DNA from: Cranoglanis bouderius
Taxonomy: Eukaryota > Chordata > Actinopteri > Siluriformes > Cranoglanididae
Direction: 5' to 3'
Length of the DNA: 64,000 bases
Assembly: GCA_023630585.1 (NCBI GenBank)
Contig: CM042543.1
Location: forward strand, 22,963,260-23,027,259
Made by a program: the position numbers and the translations under genes. The first letter of the stretch is position 1, and every line of letters starts with the position of its first letter. Below the pieces are notes generated by a model. It searched no databases and had not been told where the DNA came from. It saw nothing but the letters and a program-made list of their open reading frames with translations. Below, piece after piece: positions 1-13,400 of the stretch.

Positions 1-498
1 TACATCAAAATCAACACAAAAATGGTTTACTGACCACAAAATCAAGGTCCTGCCATGGCCATCCCAGTCCTCTGACTTGAAACTCATAGAAAACCTGTGG
101 GGTGAACTGAAGAGGAGAGTCCACCAGCGTTGACCTTGAAATTTGAAGGATCTGGAGAGATTCTGTATGGAGGAATGGTCTCAGATCCCTTGCCATGTAT
201 GCTCCAACCTCATCAGGCATTATAGGAGAAGACTCAGAGCTGTTATTTTGGCAAAGGGAGGTAGCACAAAGTATTGACTAAAAGGTTGCCAATAATTGTT
301 GCACACATATATTTAACAAAGATATTTTTTTGGATAAACCTGTGTTTTGTTTGCATTTGTTTGATATCAATGAGAACAGAGTATTTTTGTGAATTATTTG
401 AACAAAAGATCAAAAAAGGTTAAACAATAAAGACAATTTTTCACAGCCTTCTCTGCTCATATTTACCAAGGGTGCCAATATTAGTGGAGGGCACGGTA
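1..498 (+). mobile_element. Tc1-like transposon, 3' part, inactive
   Basis: Positions 50-280 read as the C-terminal third of a Tc1-family transposase on the plus strand (WPSQSSDLKLIENLWGELKRRV, later AKGGSTKY) with an internal stop at about 134. The end is a Tc1-type terminal repeat (TTTACCAAGGGTGCCAATA, then GGAGGGCAC) at about 460-498. The 5' part is cut off by the window edge. Confidence 0.75.
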
Positions 499-614
499 TA
501 TGTTTCATTTGCACTTCATATAACATGCAGTATATACAATATAAAATGAGTAATATGACAACAGTATCTGTCATTATGCCCACTTTTATTAATAGCTTTC
601 ATTAAATGAAATAC

Positions 615-616
<2 letters not shown>

Positions 617-645
<29 letters not shown>

Positions 646-694
646 TAATAATAATAATAATAACTATTATTATTATTGTTATTATTATTATTAT
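617..694. repeat. (ATA)n followed by (TTA)n microsatellite
   Basis: An imperfect trinucleotide array changes from ATA units to their reverse-complement TTA units, so the two halves could pair as a hairpin. It lies in a plcb2 intron. Confidence 0.9.
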
Positions 695-1023
695 AAATAG
701 AATTTTTTCTACATTGTTTTAGGTACAAACAGTATATTTCTTTTTTTCGTACATTTGAGGTGTTAAAGACTTTTGGCCAGAATTCAGCAACACTGACCTT
801 TCTCCCAGACCACCACATGTTTGTTTGTTTGTTTACTTGATCAACTTTTCCTCACTTTTGGGAACACTACTCCTGGATGTCTGTGTCCTGATTTTAAAAC
901 TGAAAGTTAACATTATAATTATTATTTTCTCTTATCAGAGTCAGAGTGGCCTTGAAAAAGTGATGCAATTTATCTGTGGCCACACCACGAATATGTAACA
1001 GTAACTCTTTTTTCCCCCAACAG

Positions 1024-2672
1024 AACTGGGCCGATGACATCCTGGCCATTGCCTACAACCCCCATAGGACCAACGTCTGCAGACAATTCTACCTGGATAA
1101 ACTGTAAGAAACCAAGTCTCAGAAGAAACATATTTCTCATTTGTTATATTTTTGCTGCTGCATTTTAGATAAGTGGTATACATGCTCCATGTGTGCAGAT
1201 CCAGGATCATTGGCTATAAAGTCAGCATTTAATCCATGATAAACACAATTTTTTCAAAATAAATATCTGGATTATTTGTCAGGGACAGCATCTACACACA
1301 TGAAAGCAACAAAGAAGAATTATTTTGGAGTTGTGGCAGTGACAGGTGTGGTTACTGTTCATGTTTTTCATTTCTTCTATATCTCTATTCTATTCTGTTG
1401 TAGGTATGTTCGCCTCACACTGCAAACCAACAAGGATGGCAAGATTCCTGTTAAATAGTAAGCTTTTTTTTTTTAATGATAAATGATAGTGATTGGTTGT
1501 GTTATGACTGTTGTATGTATCTAAACCTTACTATTATGCCACAGTATCTATAAGATGTTTCCAGCTGACAAGAAAAGGGTTGATAGTGCACTATCAGCAG
1601 CAAAGCTTCCTAAGGGAAAGGTGAGAGCGCTTATCAGAGAGCTTTTTTCCCCCCATTTCATAGACTAGGTTATGCCATTACATGTAATAACGACATTATC
1701 GATTTTCTAACCTTTATTATGTCATGCATGGTTTAGAACTTAAGTAAAAGTTTTTGCAGTCTAATGAGACTGTTGTTTGATTTCTTATTTTGTGACTGAC
1801 ATTAGCTCATAAAAAAGGGATTTATGAATACAATACATCTGCACTTAGTGCACTTGCAGTAAAGAATAATCCATGACTGGGATTATTGTTTAAAACTTCA
1901 TCTTCATCTTATAATACAGTGATTTGCCCACAACTGCGATTTTTAATTTATTAATGAACAACACTTCATGACAGTTCATGACAGTTATTGTGAATTAGCT
2001 GTTACTATAGAAACGACAATACACTGAAATGAGTGCATTAATGTAAACCCATCATTTGAATTCGAGCCGGCAGTATTGTCAGAGTTGCTTTTATAGAAAA
2101 TGAATCAACACCTTCAAATTCAAGTTCAACAGCGCTGTGGTTTAATATTTAATATTTCACGTGCATGTTTGTGTATTATAGAGCTCACAGATTTGTTTGT
2201 GTGTGTTTTCTTAGTTTGACTCCATAAAGCCTGATGTGTTCACTGAAGCTGCATTCAAGACCTTCCTGATGAACCTTTGTCCTAGACCAGAGATCTATGA
2301 AATCTTCAGCACCTAGTAAGTCTTTCTCTGCTACAAATGTAACTCACTGTAGTACTCATTATGTTATTCTTGTCTAAGAAACAAGCATCTCTAAAGCATA
2401 CCCTGTGAAATCCACATTAACGATATAGCGATAAATTTCCTGAATGAAAATGAATTGATTCACTTTCGCACAGCCCTTTAATAGACCATTAATCATTATC
2501 ATTATGCTCAGTTCTAGCAAGCCCTACATGACCAAGGAGGTCTTTAGCAAGTTCCTGTATGAGAAGCAGCGAGACTCAAGGCTTAATGAAGAGCTTTACC
2601 CCCCACTGAGACCTGATCAGGTGAAGGCCCTCATCGACAAGTACGAGCCCTTGTCCAATAATTCTAACCGCG
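1024..2672 (+). CDS. plcb2: plcb2 exons 1-5 in window: EF-hand region
   Basis: Five exons (1024-1103, 1404-1457, 1545-1620, 2215-2315, 2512-2672) encode the helical EF-hand module between the PH and X domains. Family landmarks are KDGKIPVK, a CPRPEIYEIF segment, and KQRDSRLNEELYPPLRPDQ just before the X domain. Splice sites are standard: donors gtaaga, gtaagc, gtgaga, gtaagt and gtgagt. The first exon starts at an AG after a pyrimidine tract (1009-1023), so the gene clearly continues upstream. Within 1-1023 I see only transposon, microsatellite and intron sequence; the missing PH exons must lie further left. Confidence 0.88.
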
Positions 2673-3522
2673 GTGAGTCAACTAACACAATCAGAGTCCA
2701 TAGTAAGACTGAATGAAGAGATTTGGAGCTTTTATATACCATGTACTGTATTTGAATCTGTGTCAGATATGACTGTATTAAAGAATGGATTTATGTCTGC
2801 CTTTTTCAGGTCAGATAACTCCAGAGGGTCTACTCTTCTTCCTAATGGGGCCTGAGACAACACCTGTGATGTTAGACAAAATGGCCCAGTGTCATGACAT
2901 GACCCAGCCCATCCCTCACTACTACATCAAATCCTCCCACAACACCTATCTCACTGGTAACACAACTTAAATGACTCATATATCCAATGACTCATATGCA
3001 TCTAGCAGACTACCATGAATTAGCTTGGAATTGGAAAACAACTATAGTAAGTTGTTTTCGCTTGCTTATTTGTTTGTTTGTTTGTTTGTTTGTTTGTTTA
3101 TTATTATTTTTAAGACATCACAGTTAGCTTTATTAATCATGGCAAGCATGCCAGAGCTAGTTTTAATTTACTGCTAATGCCTTAACATTCATTTCATCAG
3201 GGTTATCAAACATTAGTCTTGAATACTTGAATATGCTTAAGTGTACGTACTTTTTTGCCTTCCGCTCAAGTAGACTTGACTCTATACTTCTACTTTTAAT
3301 TGAGTAATATTTTGACACAGTACCCATACTTTTATTTAAGTACAGTTTCTCTGGTTAGCATTCATTAAATAGACTGCATTTATTGTTTCAACATGTTTTA
3401 TCCTTTCTCCTTTTAGGCTTCAGTACAAAGTATTAAATGTTGAACTCCTGAAATGTGTAAACTGTACAAATCTTTGTTTGGCTTTTGTGGTATTCCATTA
3501 TATTATTCCATTTTGTATTACA

Positions 3523-3584
<62 letters not shown>

Positions 3585-6500
3585 GTGTGTGTGTGTGCGT
3601 GTGTGTGCGTGTGTGTTTGTGTCCCCACAGCCGGTCAGTTCTCAGGTACCTCCTCTCCAGAGATGTACCGTCAGTGTCTGCTTGCTGGATGCCGTTGTTT
3701 GGAGCTGGACTGCTGGAAGGGCAAACCTCCAGATGAAGACCCAATCATTACTCACGGCTTCACCATGACAACTGAGATCCTTTTTAGGGTTAGGTTTCCT
3801 CTAATCAGAGCTGGTGCAATCATCAAAATATATAAATCATGAAATGTTTCCATCTATATACTTAACTGATTAAGACAGTAGGTTTATAAAAGTAGAGCAA
3901 CAGAGAATGAATAAATGTCTTAGCTATAGTTTTAACTCCGATGCAAGCTTGGCCTAACAACTAAACATAGTTTTCAACAAACACTTTAATTAAAACAATG
4001 AATAATTGTTTAATCCTTTCTCTGTGGTAGGATGTGATCGAGGCTATTGCAGAAAGTGCTTTCAAAACATCGAAATATCCAATCATTCTCTCCTTCGAAA
4101 ACCATGTGGACACGTAAGCCACTGTTTCTATCCATGTCTTGACATGTCTACCATGTCTTCATACTCTAGATTTCACATTTTGGTGCTGCTCCTGGTAGAA
4201 CATTTTTCTGAATTTGGATTTGTGTATTTAGAGTCAAACAGCAGGAGAAGATGGCTAACTATTGTAGGACCATATTTGGAGACGCTCTACTCACTGAACC
4301 CCTGGAGAAGTATCCGGTATGTGACTTCCACCATGTTTAGGTCAAAGTTTAAACCCAGTTATAAAACTATGTATTGTTTTGTGATGGATTTATGATGATA
4401 ACATAAGCACTACTAGATACCATTATATATACCATCTATTTGTGTTAATTACACACATTTGATCAGATTTGCTGATCAGATTGATCAGAGCTGCTGTAAT
4501 TGTTTGTATTGGGTGTTGCTTACAGCTGAAGCCAGGCCAGCAGATCCCCAGTCCTTCTGAGCTGATGGGAAAAATTCTGATCAAAAACAAGAAGGGCTCC
4601 ACAGCCCCGGCCAAACCTCCACCAAAGAAAACACAAGAGGAGACTCCTGCTGAGAACACAGGTGAGAATAGACTCAGACTACAGACTGTTTCATATAAGC
4701 AATCATGTGGACTTAACCCTTAACAGTCAAGTGATACTGTGTTGTGTCTTCCAAAAGGAGAGCAGCCCGAGAAACCTGAGAACCCTGAGAACCCTGAGAA
4801 CCCTGAGAACCCTGAGAACCCTGAGAACCAGAACAATGAACAAGATGAACACCATGATGAACACCATGAGGATGAGGAACAAGATGAGGAAAAGATGAAG
4901 AACTCGGATGAAGTAATGAAATTATACGATTATGATAAATACTTACTTTCAGATTATAAGATTATGGATGAGTTGTAGGGTGAAAATGCATTCTGAATAT
5001 CCAATAATTTCAAAAGTTTCAGTTACACTTTATGTAAGGGTAGCATTCATAACACTACATGAGAACATCAAAACTTTTTTAATTTATTTTTTATTTTATT
5101 TTATTTTATTTTTTTTTTTACAATTTTAGTGTCATGTTAACATAATACCTGAGTCAGTGGTCACATTTTTGCTGACATAAGGTTGGCGTTATGACACTTT
5201 CTGGGATGACCTAAAACATCACTTTGTAGCTTGGTGTACTTGGTGTACTGGTATATCTGTGACACATAATAGAATATCAAAACCAAATTTACTCTAATTT
5301 AAGGTCAGGATATATATATATATATATACAACTCTCATGGTATTATAACATAATGAGGTGGATGCAAGTGCAGGCTTTTAATTTAAAAAAAAAAAAAAAA
5401 AAAGAAGAAGAAGAAGAAACAAATCTAACCAAGTCCAAGCAAGAGTAAAAAAAAAAATGAACCAAACCAGAATACGGAATGAAGCACATAACAGACAACA
5501 GAAACTTATCAGATTTCTGAACTTAAATAGGGACACTAATCCAGAGGAAACATAAAACAGGTGAGAATGATCAAGATGGCATGTGACAGGGTCATCTGAT
5601 GTGTTGTACTCTGTGATGGCTGATGGGAGTCCAGGGCTGACGTGACAGTTATTGCCATAGGTGTTCATAAAAAAATATTAGAAATATTAAAATGAAACTC
5701 ACTCAAGGCACATAACATAATATGTCATAAGTACATGACAACCTACATTATATCATGTAAAATTATGAAGCCTTATTGAGATTGTTACCGCAATTTATTT
5801 GTATCATTCTGCCTGTGTTCAGTTATTAATTGAAATGAAAGGGATTTAACTATGTTTGCTGTTCCTTTTTGCATTTGTTAGGGTACAGCTGGACAGGAAG
5901 TAACAGCTTTTGAGGCAATGTCTTCAATAGTCAACTATATTCAGCCGAACAAGTTCATCTCCTTTGAACATTCTAGGAGTGAGTCACGTCTAGCATTTTT
6001 TTAAATTCATAAATGAATTCAAAATCTATTACAGTATAATAATACTATAACTACTATGTTTGGTTATGTTTTCTTTCATAGTTGTAATGACAAATATCCA
6101 AACTTGTCATTAATGATGATGTATGATTTTCCAAGCGCAGAAAAGAACAGGAGCTATGCCATCTCTTCTTTTGTGGAAACCAAAGGAGAGCACTTGATCT
6201 CCAAGACTGCTGTGGAGTTTGTCGAGTATCCTTTACATTTCGTTTACCAATACTTTAAGAATATAATAGCAAGTAAAAATCGCACACATGTAATGGTACC
6301 ATACAATTCTATAAGTCAATTAGGGCACCTACTTTGTTCACATCAGAGGTAATTTAAAATAATCAATTAGAGACAGATTTATTTCAACTTTAATTCGCTA
6401 TATCAGAATTCCAGTGGGTAAAATGTTTGACTGTCTCTTTAAACAGTTTGGAAGATTCTAGAAATTGATGTAATGACTTTTAGATGCTGTTTGGCTGATT

Positions 6501-9500
6501 CTTGTGGCTCTAAAAGGGCCTAAGTGCTTTTTTTTTTGCCCTTGACAAAATGGGAAAATACAAACAACTCAGCCAGGATTTATTTTTTTTAATTGTGGAC
6601 CACAAATCCAGTTATTTTTATTATTAATAATATCATTATTACAATTTTTAAACAAGTGAAGGTACCACAAGCATCTGTACAAACAATTGTATGCAAATGT
6701 AAAAAAAAAACCCATAGACAGGAAAGAGGTACAAATGAGCTCTCACGGATGAACAAACTTTGGTCCGAAAGGTTCAGCTGAACCCCAACATAACAAAGGA
6801 ACTCATGAAGGAGTTGGAGGCATTGGGTACCTAAAATGTACCTAATATGTAAGGCTGTTGTGCAATAAAGAAGCCCATGTTAAACCAGTGTGTTAAAGTG
6901 TTAGACCATAATGATCAGCACTATATATAGAGGAAAATGGGTGAGGCTTTTAATCCAAAGAACACCATCCCATCTGTGAAGCATGAGGATGGCAGCATCA
7001 TGTTGTGGGGTTTTACTGGAAAAAGGACCGATGCACTTCAGAAAATAGACATCAGGCATCATGCCTCAATAGGCATCAGGCATCAAGGAGGATTATCTTG
7101 ATATACTAAAGGAACTCCTCAAAACATCAGCCAGAAAGTTAAACCTTGGTTGGAACAGGGACTTCCAGCAGGACAGTGATCTTAAGCGTTCTTCCAAAGC
7201 TGTACCAAAATGGCTTAAAGAGATCAAAATGAAAGTATAGTAGTGGCAAACACAATGTGTAGTCATCACAAAGTCCTGACCTGAACCTCTCAGAAAATTT
7301 GAGGACTTAAGTGAAAAAGTGTGTCTGAGAAAGAAGGTCTACAAACTTGACTGAGTTACACCAGTTCGGTCAGGAGGAATGAGCAAAAATTCCACAAGTA
7401 TTGTGAGAAGCTTGTGGAAGGCTGCACAAAGCATATGATTCAAGTTCAAACAATTAAAAGGCAATGCCACTAAATACCCACAAAGTGTATGTAAACATTT
7501 GACCCACTGAAAATCTGAAATAGCGAATAAAAGCTGAAGAAAATTTGTATTTTAGCTATTATATTGAAATGGCCTCTTATATAAACAAAGTACAGTAGAT
7601 GCCCCCAATTAATCTAACACACAAAATGCATGGTAACATGAAATGTATGAAGTTGTGAAAAATTTAGTTTGAATGTCTTTAACCTAGGTGTATATAAACT
7701 TTTAGCCTCAACTATACATGAGCCAGTCCTGCTGTGTGTATATTGCTTTAGTTTAGAATCGAATTGCTCTGACAATTTAAAATATATTATAGTTGAGACA
7801 CATATACACATCCGGATGCAACCTGAAACCAACCATGTTGTTATAAGAGCACAATTGCATACAAATTCTCCACAATTACCATCCAGAAAATATCTGTGAA
7901 TTTGCCATGTTCCTCACACAAGCATGTGAGTGAATTCCTTTACTGCATCCTTCAGATATAACAAGAGACAGATGAGTCGAATCTACCCCAAAGGAACACG
8001 TATGGACTCTTCTAACTATAACCCTCAGCCTTTCTGGAATGTAGGCTGTCAGATGGTGGCACTGAACTACCAGACCATGGGTAATAGCATCTTGATTCGA
8101 TCAGTTTACTGATACTACATTAATGTAAAGCACATTCAATAGGTCATAATGCACAAGGACAGTTTACAATTAAACTGTGACTAGTCAAGAGCTAAATTCC
8201 AAGGCTTTGGAATAGCTTGCCCCTCTCTATCAGATCTATAAAATTCTATATAAATCTATAAATTCTATATAAATTCATTTAAATCATCCCAGATAACTTG
8301 ATAAGCCTCTTAGACTTATCTGTAATCTGCCCTGTCTAGCTGCTTATTATCTGGCTTCTTTTTGTATAGTAATTATTTGTTGATATATTTATTTTACTTA
8401 TATTTTTTGCTCTATTTTAATGCATTTCTTATTATGCATGATGTGCAGCACTTTGGTCAACACTCGTGTTGTTTTAAATGCACTATATAAATAAATTTGA
8501 CTTATTAAACAAATTAATACATTAAGAAAAAAATAATGCCTCGATTATGACAGGCACAGGCTAATCCTTCCTCCTTTTGCAGGGTGCCATTTCTTTTTTT
8601 CTTTTTTTTTTAATTATTAAAAGCTAGTCTTATTTATTTCTTAAATTATGAATTTGTTTTGGGTTGCTTTCTTTCACAGTTTTTAAAAAAAAAATTAATT
8701 CATGTGTGCAGTTGAAATAAATACATTTGAGTAAATCTGTGTATTAAATTGTAGTAATTAACACCAATCATAAATTTGAAGCCTATCAATAGAGATTCAC
8801 ATTAGGGAGTCTCCTTACACGTAAATTTACACAAACTCAGGAGCTCTTGTAGGATGTGAACATTTTACCTTTCTGAATTATTAACTGTATTTTCATGGAT
8901 AACACATTTTTTTGTGAAAATTCTCCTGCAAACAATAACCAGTTTAGTAAATGAGGCCCATTGTCACAGTGAAATGGATTATCAGCTTAACTGGATGTGC
9001 TTTGACATGTAGATTTCCCCATGCAACTGAACATGGCGCTATTCGAGTACAACGGGAGGACTGGGTACCTCTTAAAACATGATGTGATGCGGAGGAATGA
9101 CAAGACGTTTGACCCTTTCACCGACAAGATTGACACCAACGTGCCCAACACGCTCTCAATCAAGGCAAGTCAGCTCAATTTAAAGGATGAACCCAGAGCT
9201 TACTGCTGGCAGTGAGCAGCTAGTAAAAATATACAGCAATGGTTCCTGGCTCTATGGTCTGATGTAAATGTCTGAGCGTAATAAATTGAAGACACTAATG
9301 AACAGTGTTCATTAGTTAAGTGTGTGCTTGAGTGTTCTACACTGACTTGCTACATTACTGGATAATATATAATAGATTTTCTGGTCTAGTTATCCATGTA
9401 AACTGGCAATTCAATGTATAGAGAAGGTTTTTCTTTTCTTTTTTCTTTTTCTAATCAGACCTTTTAGTTGTACTCATGTTTGACACACGTGAATCGAAGA

Positions 9501-10412
9501 GGACTTTGGCTGAATGTGCATTGTGATGACATCACATGAGGCGTCTTGGCCCAAATCTGTGATAATTTAGAAAAATTACAAGCCCCTCCGAATATTGCAG
9601 AGTTTTCTTGACTTTGCGTTAATTTCTGCAATCACAAATTCGTCAAATCCTGGAGGGACTGTCTAATAAACATAGAAAAAGTCCTTGGTTTGTCATTGAT
9701 TAAATGCAGTGAAGATTGATGATCATCAGATTATTACAGTGTCCTCACATATAAAAATATTTCAATTCTGTAAGGCATCTTGATGTATTTTTATGTTTGA
9801 TATAGGTTTTGATGTACATCTCCACTTCTTCCCATTATCTATGTTGTTACAGATCTACTCAGGCCAGTTCCTATCTGATAAAAATGTGAAAACAGCAGTG
9901 GAGGTGGAGATCATTGGCTTGCCTGGAGACCCCAAACGCAAATTCCGCACCAAAAACACCGCCACACCAAATGCCATCAACCCTGTGTGGAATGAGGAAC
10001 CCTTTGTGTTTGAGAAGGTATATAACTATATTTTAAATGCTATATATGTAATCATTGAATCATATCTGATAGTTAAAATATATATATAACTAACAATTTT
10101 TTTTAACCTCAAAAATGACTTTTTCACAAACTCCCAGAACATTTTTCTTATATTATTTTGCATGTTTGAGTTTTGTAAGCATATGTCTGACGTCTGTTTG
10201 CAAACAGATTCTGTTAACAGAATTGGCTTCACTCAGGATAGTGGCCTATGAGGAAGGTGGGAAATTCATTGGGCATAGAATAATTCCCATAGATGCCATC
10301 CAATCAGGTAAGTGAAAGGAGTTTAGAGTCCCACATTCAGCGCCTGTGGATTTACAAATTACAAAACATAAACATAAAAAAGTTCCTCTGCTCTGCATAT
10401 GATATACTGTGT

Positions 10413-10444
<32 letters not shown>

Positions 10445-13400
10445 TTCCAGGATTCCATCATATTTGTCTGCGTAGTGAGAGTAACATGCCTCTGATGCTC
10501 CCTGCCCTGTTTGTCTACATTGAGGTGAAGGACTACATCCCTGCTGCTTTTGCTGGTATGCACAACCACAAAAACTAAAATAAGTTCTCTGAAATATTTC
10601 TGTAAAAAAATTCTTTAAAATAATTATTTTGAGTTTTTACAAGTTTTTATCAGTGCTGTAATTCTATCTGCATGTTTGGGTTCTCAGATTTCACAGATGC
10701 TCTCTTCAATCCAGTGAAGACTACAAAGCCTGCAAAACAGGAAGCAAGTTTTAAACGCAGTACACAGTTACAAACATTTATGCATTTTGCTTTGAGAACA
10801 CACAAAAAATTATTGAATGTTTCCACTCAACTTAAAAATGTGCATGTTTTCACACAAAATAACTTTTACTAATGGTACAGAATAATAATATATATTAGGA
10901 AATGGCTGATTCCTGTCATTAGCAATGAAATAGCCTAAAAGTCCTTCACATATTGTGGTATTGTGTGGTCATTTATCTGAATAGTCTTAATCTGCTTCCA
11001 GAGTGCTAACTATGTAAGCAAATATGAGATGCCTGGTGCTGCAGCTGTTCCAGCCACTGGTAAGAAATATACACAAATATGTTGTATAAATAGGAGATCA
11101 GCAACATATTAAATAGTAAAATTTGCAGACTATATATAATCTTCAGTGTCGTAATGCATCTATAGTCTTTCACTTTTTATATTTATAGACTCTTTTCCTG
11201 TAACCATATATTTACAGTGCCTGAGGGTGATGAGGCCCCAGCAGAGGGCAATGATAACCCTTCAGAAACACTTGCTTCAGATGCAGAGCCTAAGTCAGAT
11301 GCCCCAGAGTCCACTGATGGAGAAAATCCCAAGACAGATGATCAGCCAGAGCCACAAGCTGCTGAAGCACCAGTGACCTCAGAAGAGGCTCCTCCGACTG
11401 AAACACCTCCACCCGTCGAAGAGACTCCTCCCACTGAGCCACCTCCACCTTCGGAAGAGGCTCCGCCCACTGAGCCACCTCCACCTTCGGAAGAGGCTCC
11501 GCCCACTGAGGCACCTACACCTGCAGAAGAGGCTCCTTCCACTGAAGCACCACCACCTTCAGAAGAGGCTTCTCCACCTTCAGAAGAGGCTCCCCAAGAA
11601 GCTCCTGCACCATCTGAAACCTCTGAGGCAGAGAATCCCGCTGATCCAAATGGTGAGCCCACTGCACAAGTGGAGCCAGAACCACAAGTTAATGCAGCTC
11701 CAGACTATAATCCAGCTCCCAGTGTGGAGCAGGACGATCCTGTAGTTGACTCTGCAGCACCTGCGGAGGTTGCTGCTACTGGTCAAAGTGCAGAAACCCC
11801 CATGGCAGCAGATGCTGCTGGTGCAGCACCTGAGGGTTCAGGGCTTTGTGGAGCTCTGGGTAGGCTGTGTAAGATGTGAACCAGAGCACAATGAGTTATA
11901 TTCCAATGGTAATGGCTTAACAGTGCGCACACCAGTAGATGTCTAAAGCAAAACACCCTATACATGTACATTTTCTGTCAAATATATGTATGAAAAATTA
12001 TTTTAAAAACTTGTACTTGCATGCTTGAACTTGTAATTCTTGAAATGACCTAAAAACTATTAAAAATCCCACTGTCTCACTCACCGTCTTTGTCTCTCTG
12101 CTGTCTCTCACACAAAAACTTTCACACTCACAACCTCACTCACAAACATGCACACACACAGAGCTGGCCTCTGTGACCTGTGATGAACTGCAGCAGCACA
12201 AGAACTACCTGAAGGTCACCAAGAAGCAAGAGAAAGAGCTGAAAGAGCTGGAAAAGAAGTTCCAGAAGAAGGGCGAGGAGCTAACTCAGAAATACAGTGA
12301 CCTCTTCAAAGCCCTCAAGAAGAAGACCTCGCCGAAGAAGAATGAGTAAACAGATACCTACCACTGCTTTTATTTACTCAGTTCTGTTGAGCATATCTAT
12401 TTGTTTGAATTGGCAATCTTGGGAGGCATAGATATTTTAATGTGTCTTTGTGAATGTCATGCTGTTGTGTTGTGATGGGCTGTGCTGTGATTTTGGTTTC
12501 TCTGTGAAAATGGTCTTAATCTGAATCTTTATTTAACCCCTTAAAGCCAGTAATGACTAAGTAGATCCAGACATACATTTCTCACTCTCAGAATTTCATA
12601 CCTATTAGTTTCAGTGTAGTTAGTGAACAAGTCATAGTACTGAATAATATACTTTAAGGTGCTACAGTCTACATACTGCAGTCTATTACCGAATAATATA
12701 CTTTAAGGTGAATAACTAAGTAAAATCTGTGGGTTTAAGGGGTTAAAACAGCTGCATGACTAAAATTACTTGACAATCATGCCTAGAGTAAACCTAATAT
12801 ATAATACATGTACAGTACTGTGCAAAAGTTTTAGGCACCATATTTTTTTTAGTACAAACTTTGTTATAGTTTTTTTTTTTATTTTATGACTTCTACATTA
12901 CCAAGTCAATACAAAAAATATTTTAGATTCCCAAACATTAGTTTTCTAGCACAAAATTAAATGTTACAGAAAAATGTTTGCATGTCATTAAAGAAAGCAG
13001 CATATTACGTAAGAGACACTTTTCAGACAAAAAACACAATGAAGGCTGCTGGGTTTTGCTGCAAAAATAAAAAGCAAGTACGAAAAAGTCTGCAGAAGAA
13101 CTGTGGCTGGTTCTGCAAGATGCTCAATAAAACTTACCAGCTCATTTCCTTATAAAATTGCACAAATTGTACTGGAGACATTTGCAGATTATCTATTATT
13201 TTATTTTATTTTTATTTTTTTGTCACCCCAAATATTGACTCTGTTTCGTTTACTACTGTTTACTTCTCTTTGCGGTATTTTTTAATGTAGAAACATTTAA
13301 TTTCATTATTTTGAAGGAATCTTTTCTCTACAGCATTTCTTTGCATGTGCCTCAACTTTTGCACAGCACTGTATATAATATAATTTCAAAAGGAATTGTA

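Noticed and set aside
516..818. Frame rich in Asn and Tyr
   Set aside because: Product of the ATA/TTA microsatellite; no other coding evidence.
3433..3842. Open frames across the TG repeat
   Set aside because: Cys-Val or Thr-His runs from a microsatellite; the same artefact occurs at 18003-18962, 20779-21122, 40255-40472 and 53938-54308. The real exon here is 3631-3788.
11869..11870. Better-looking donor gtaaga in the Pro/Glu-rich plcb2 exon
   Set aside because: Joining it to 12162 makes a TAG across the junction; the donor at 11860 keeps the frame open.
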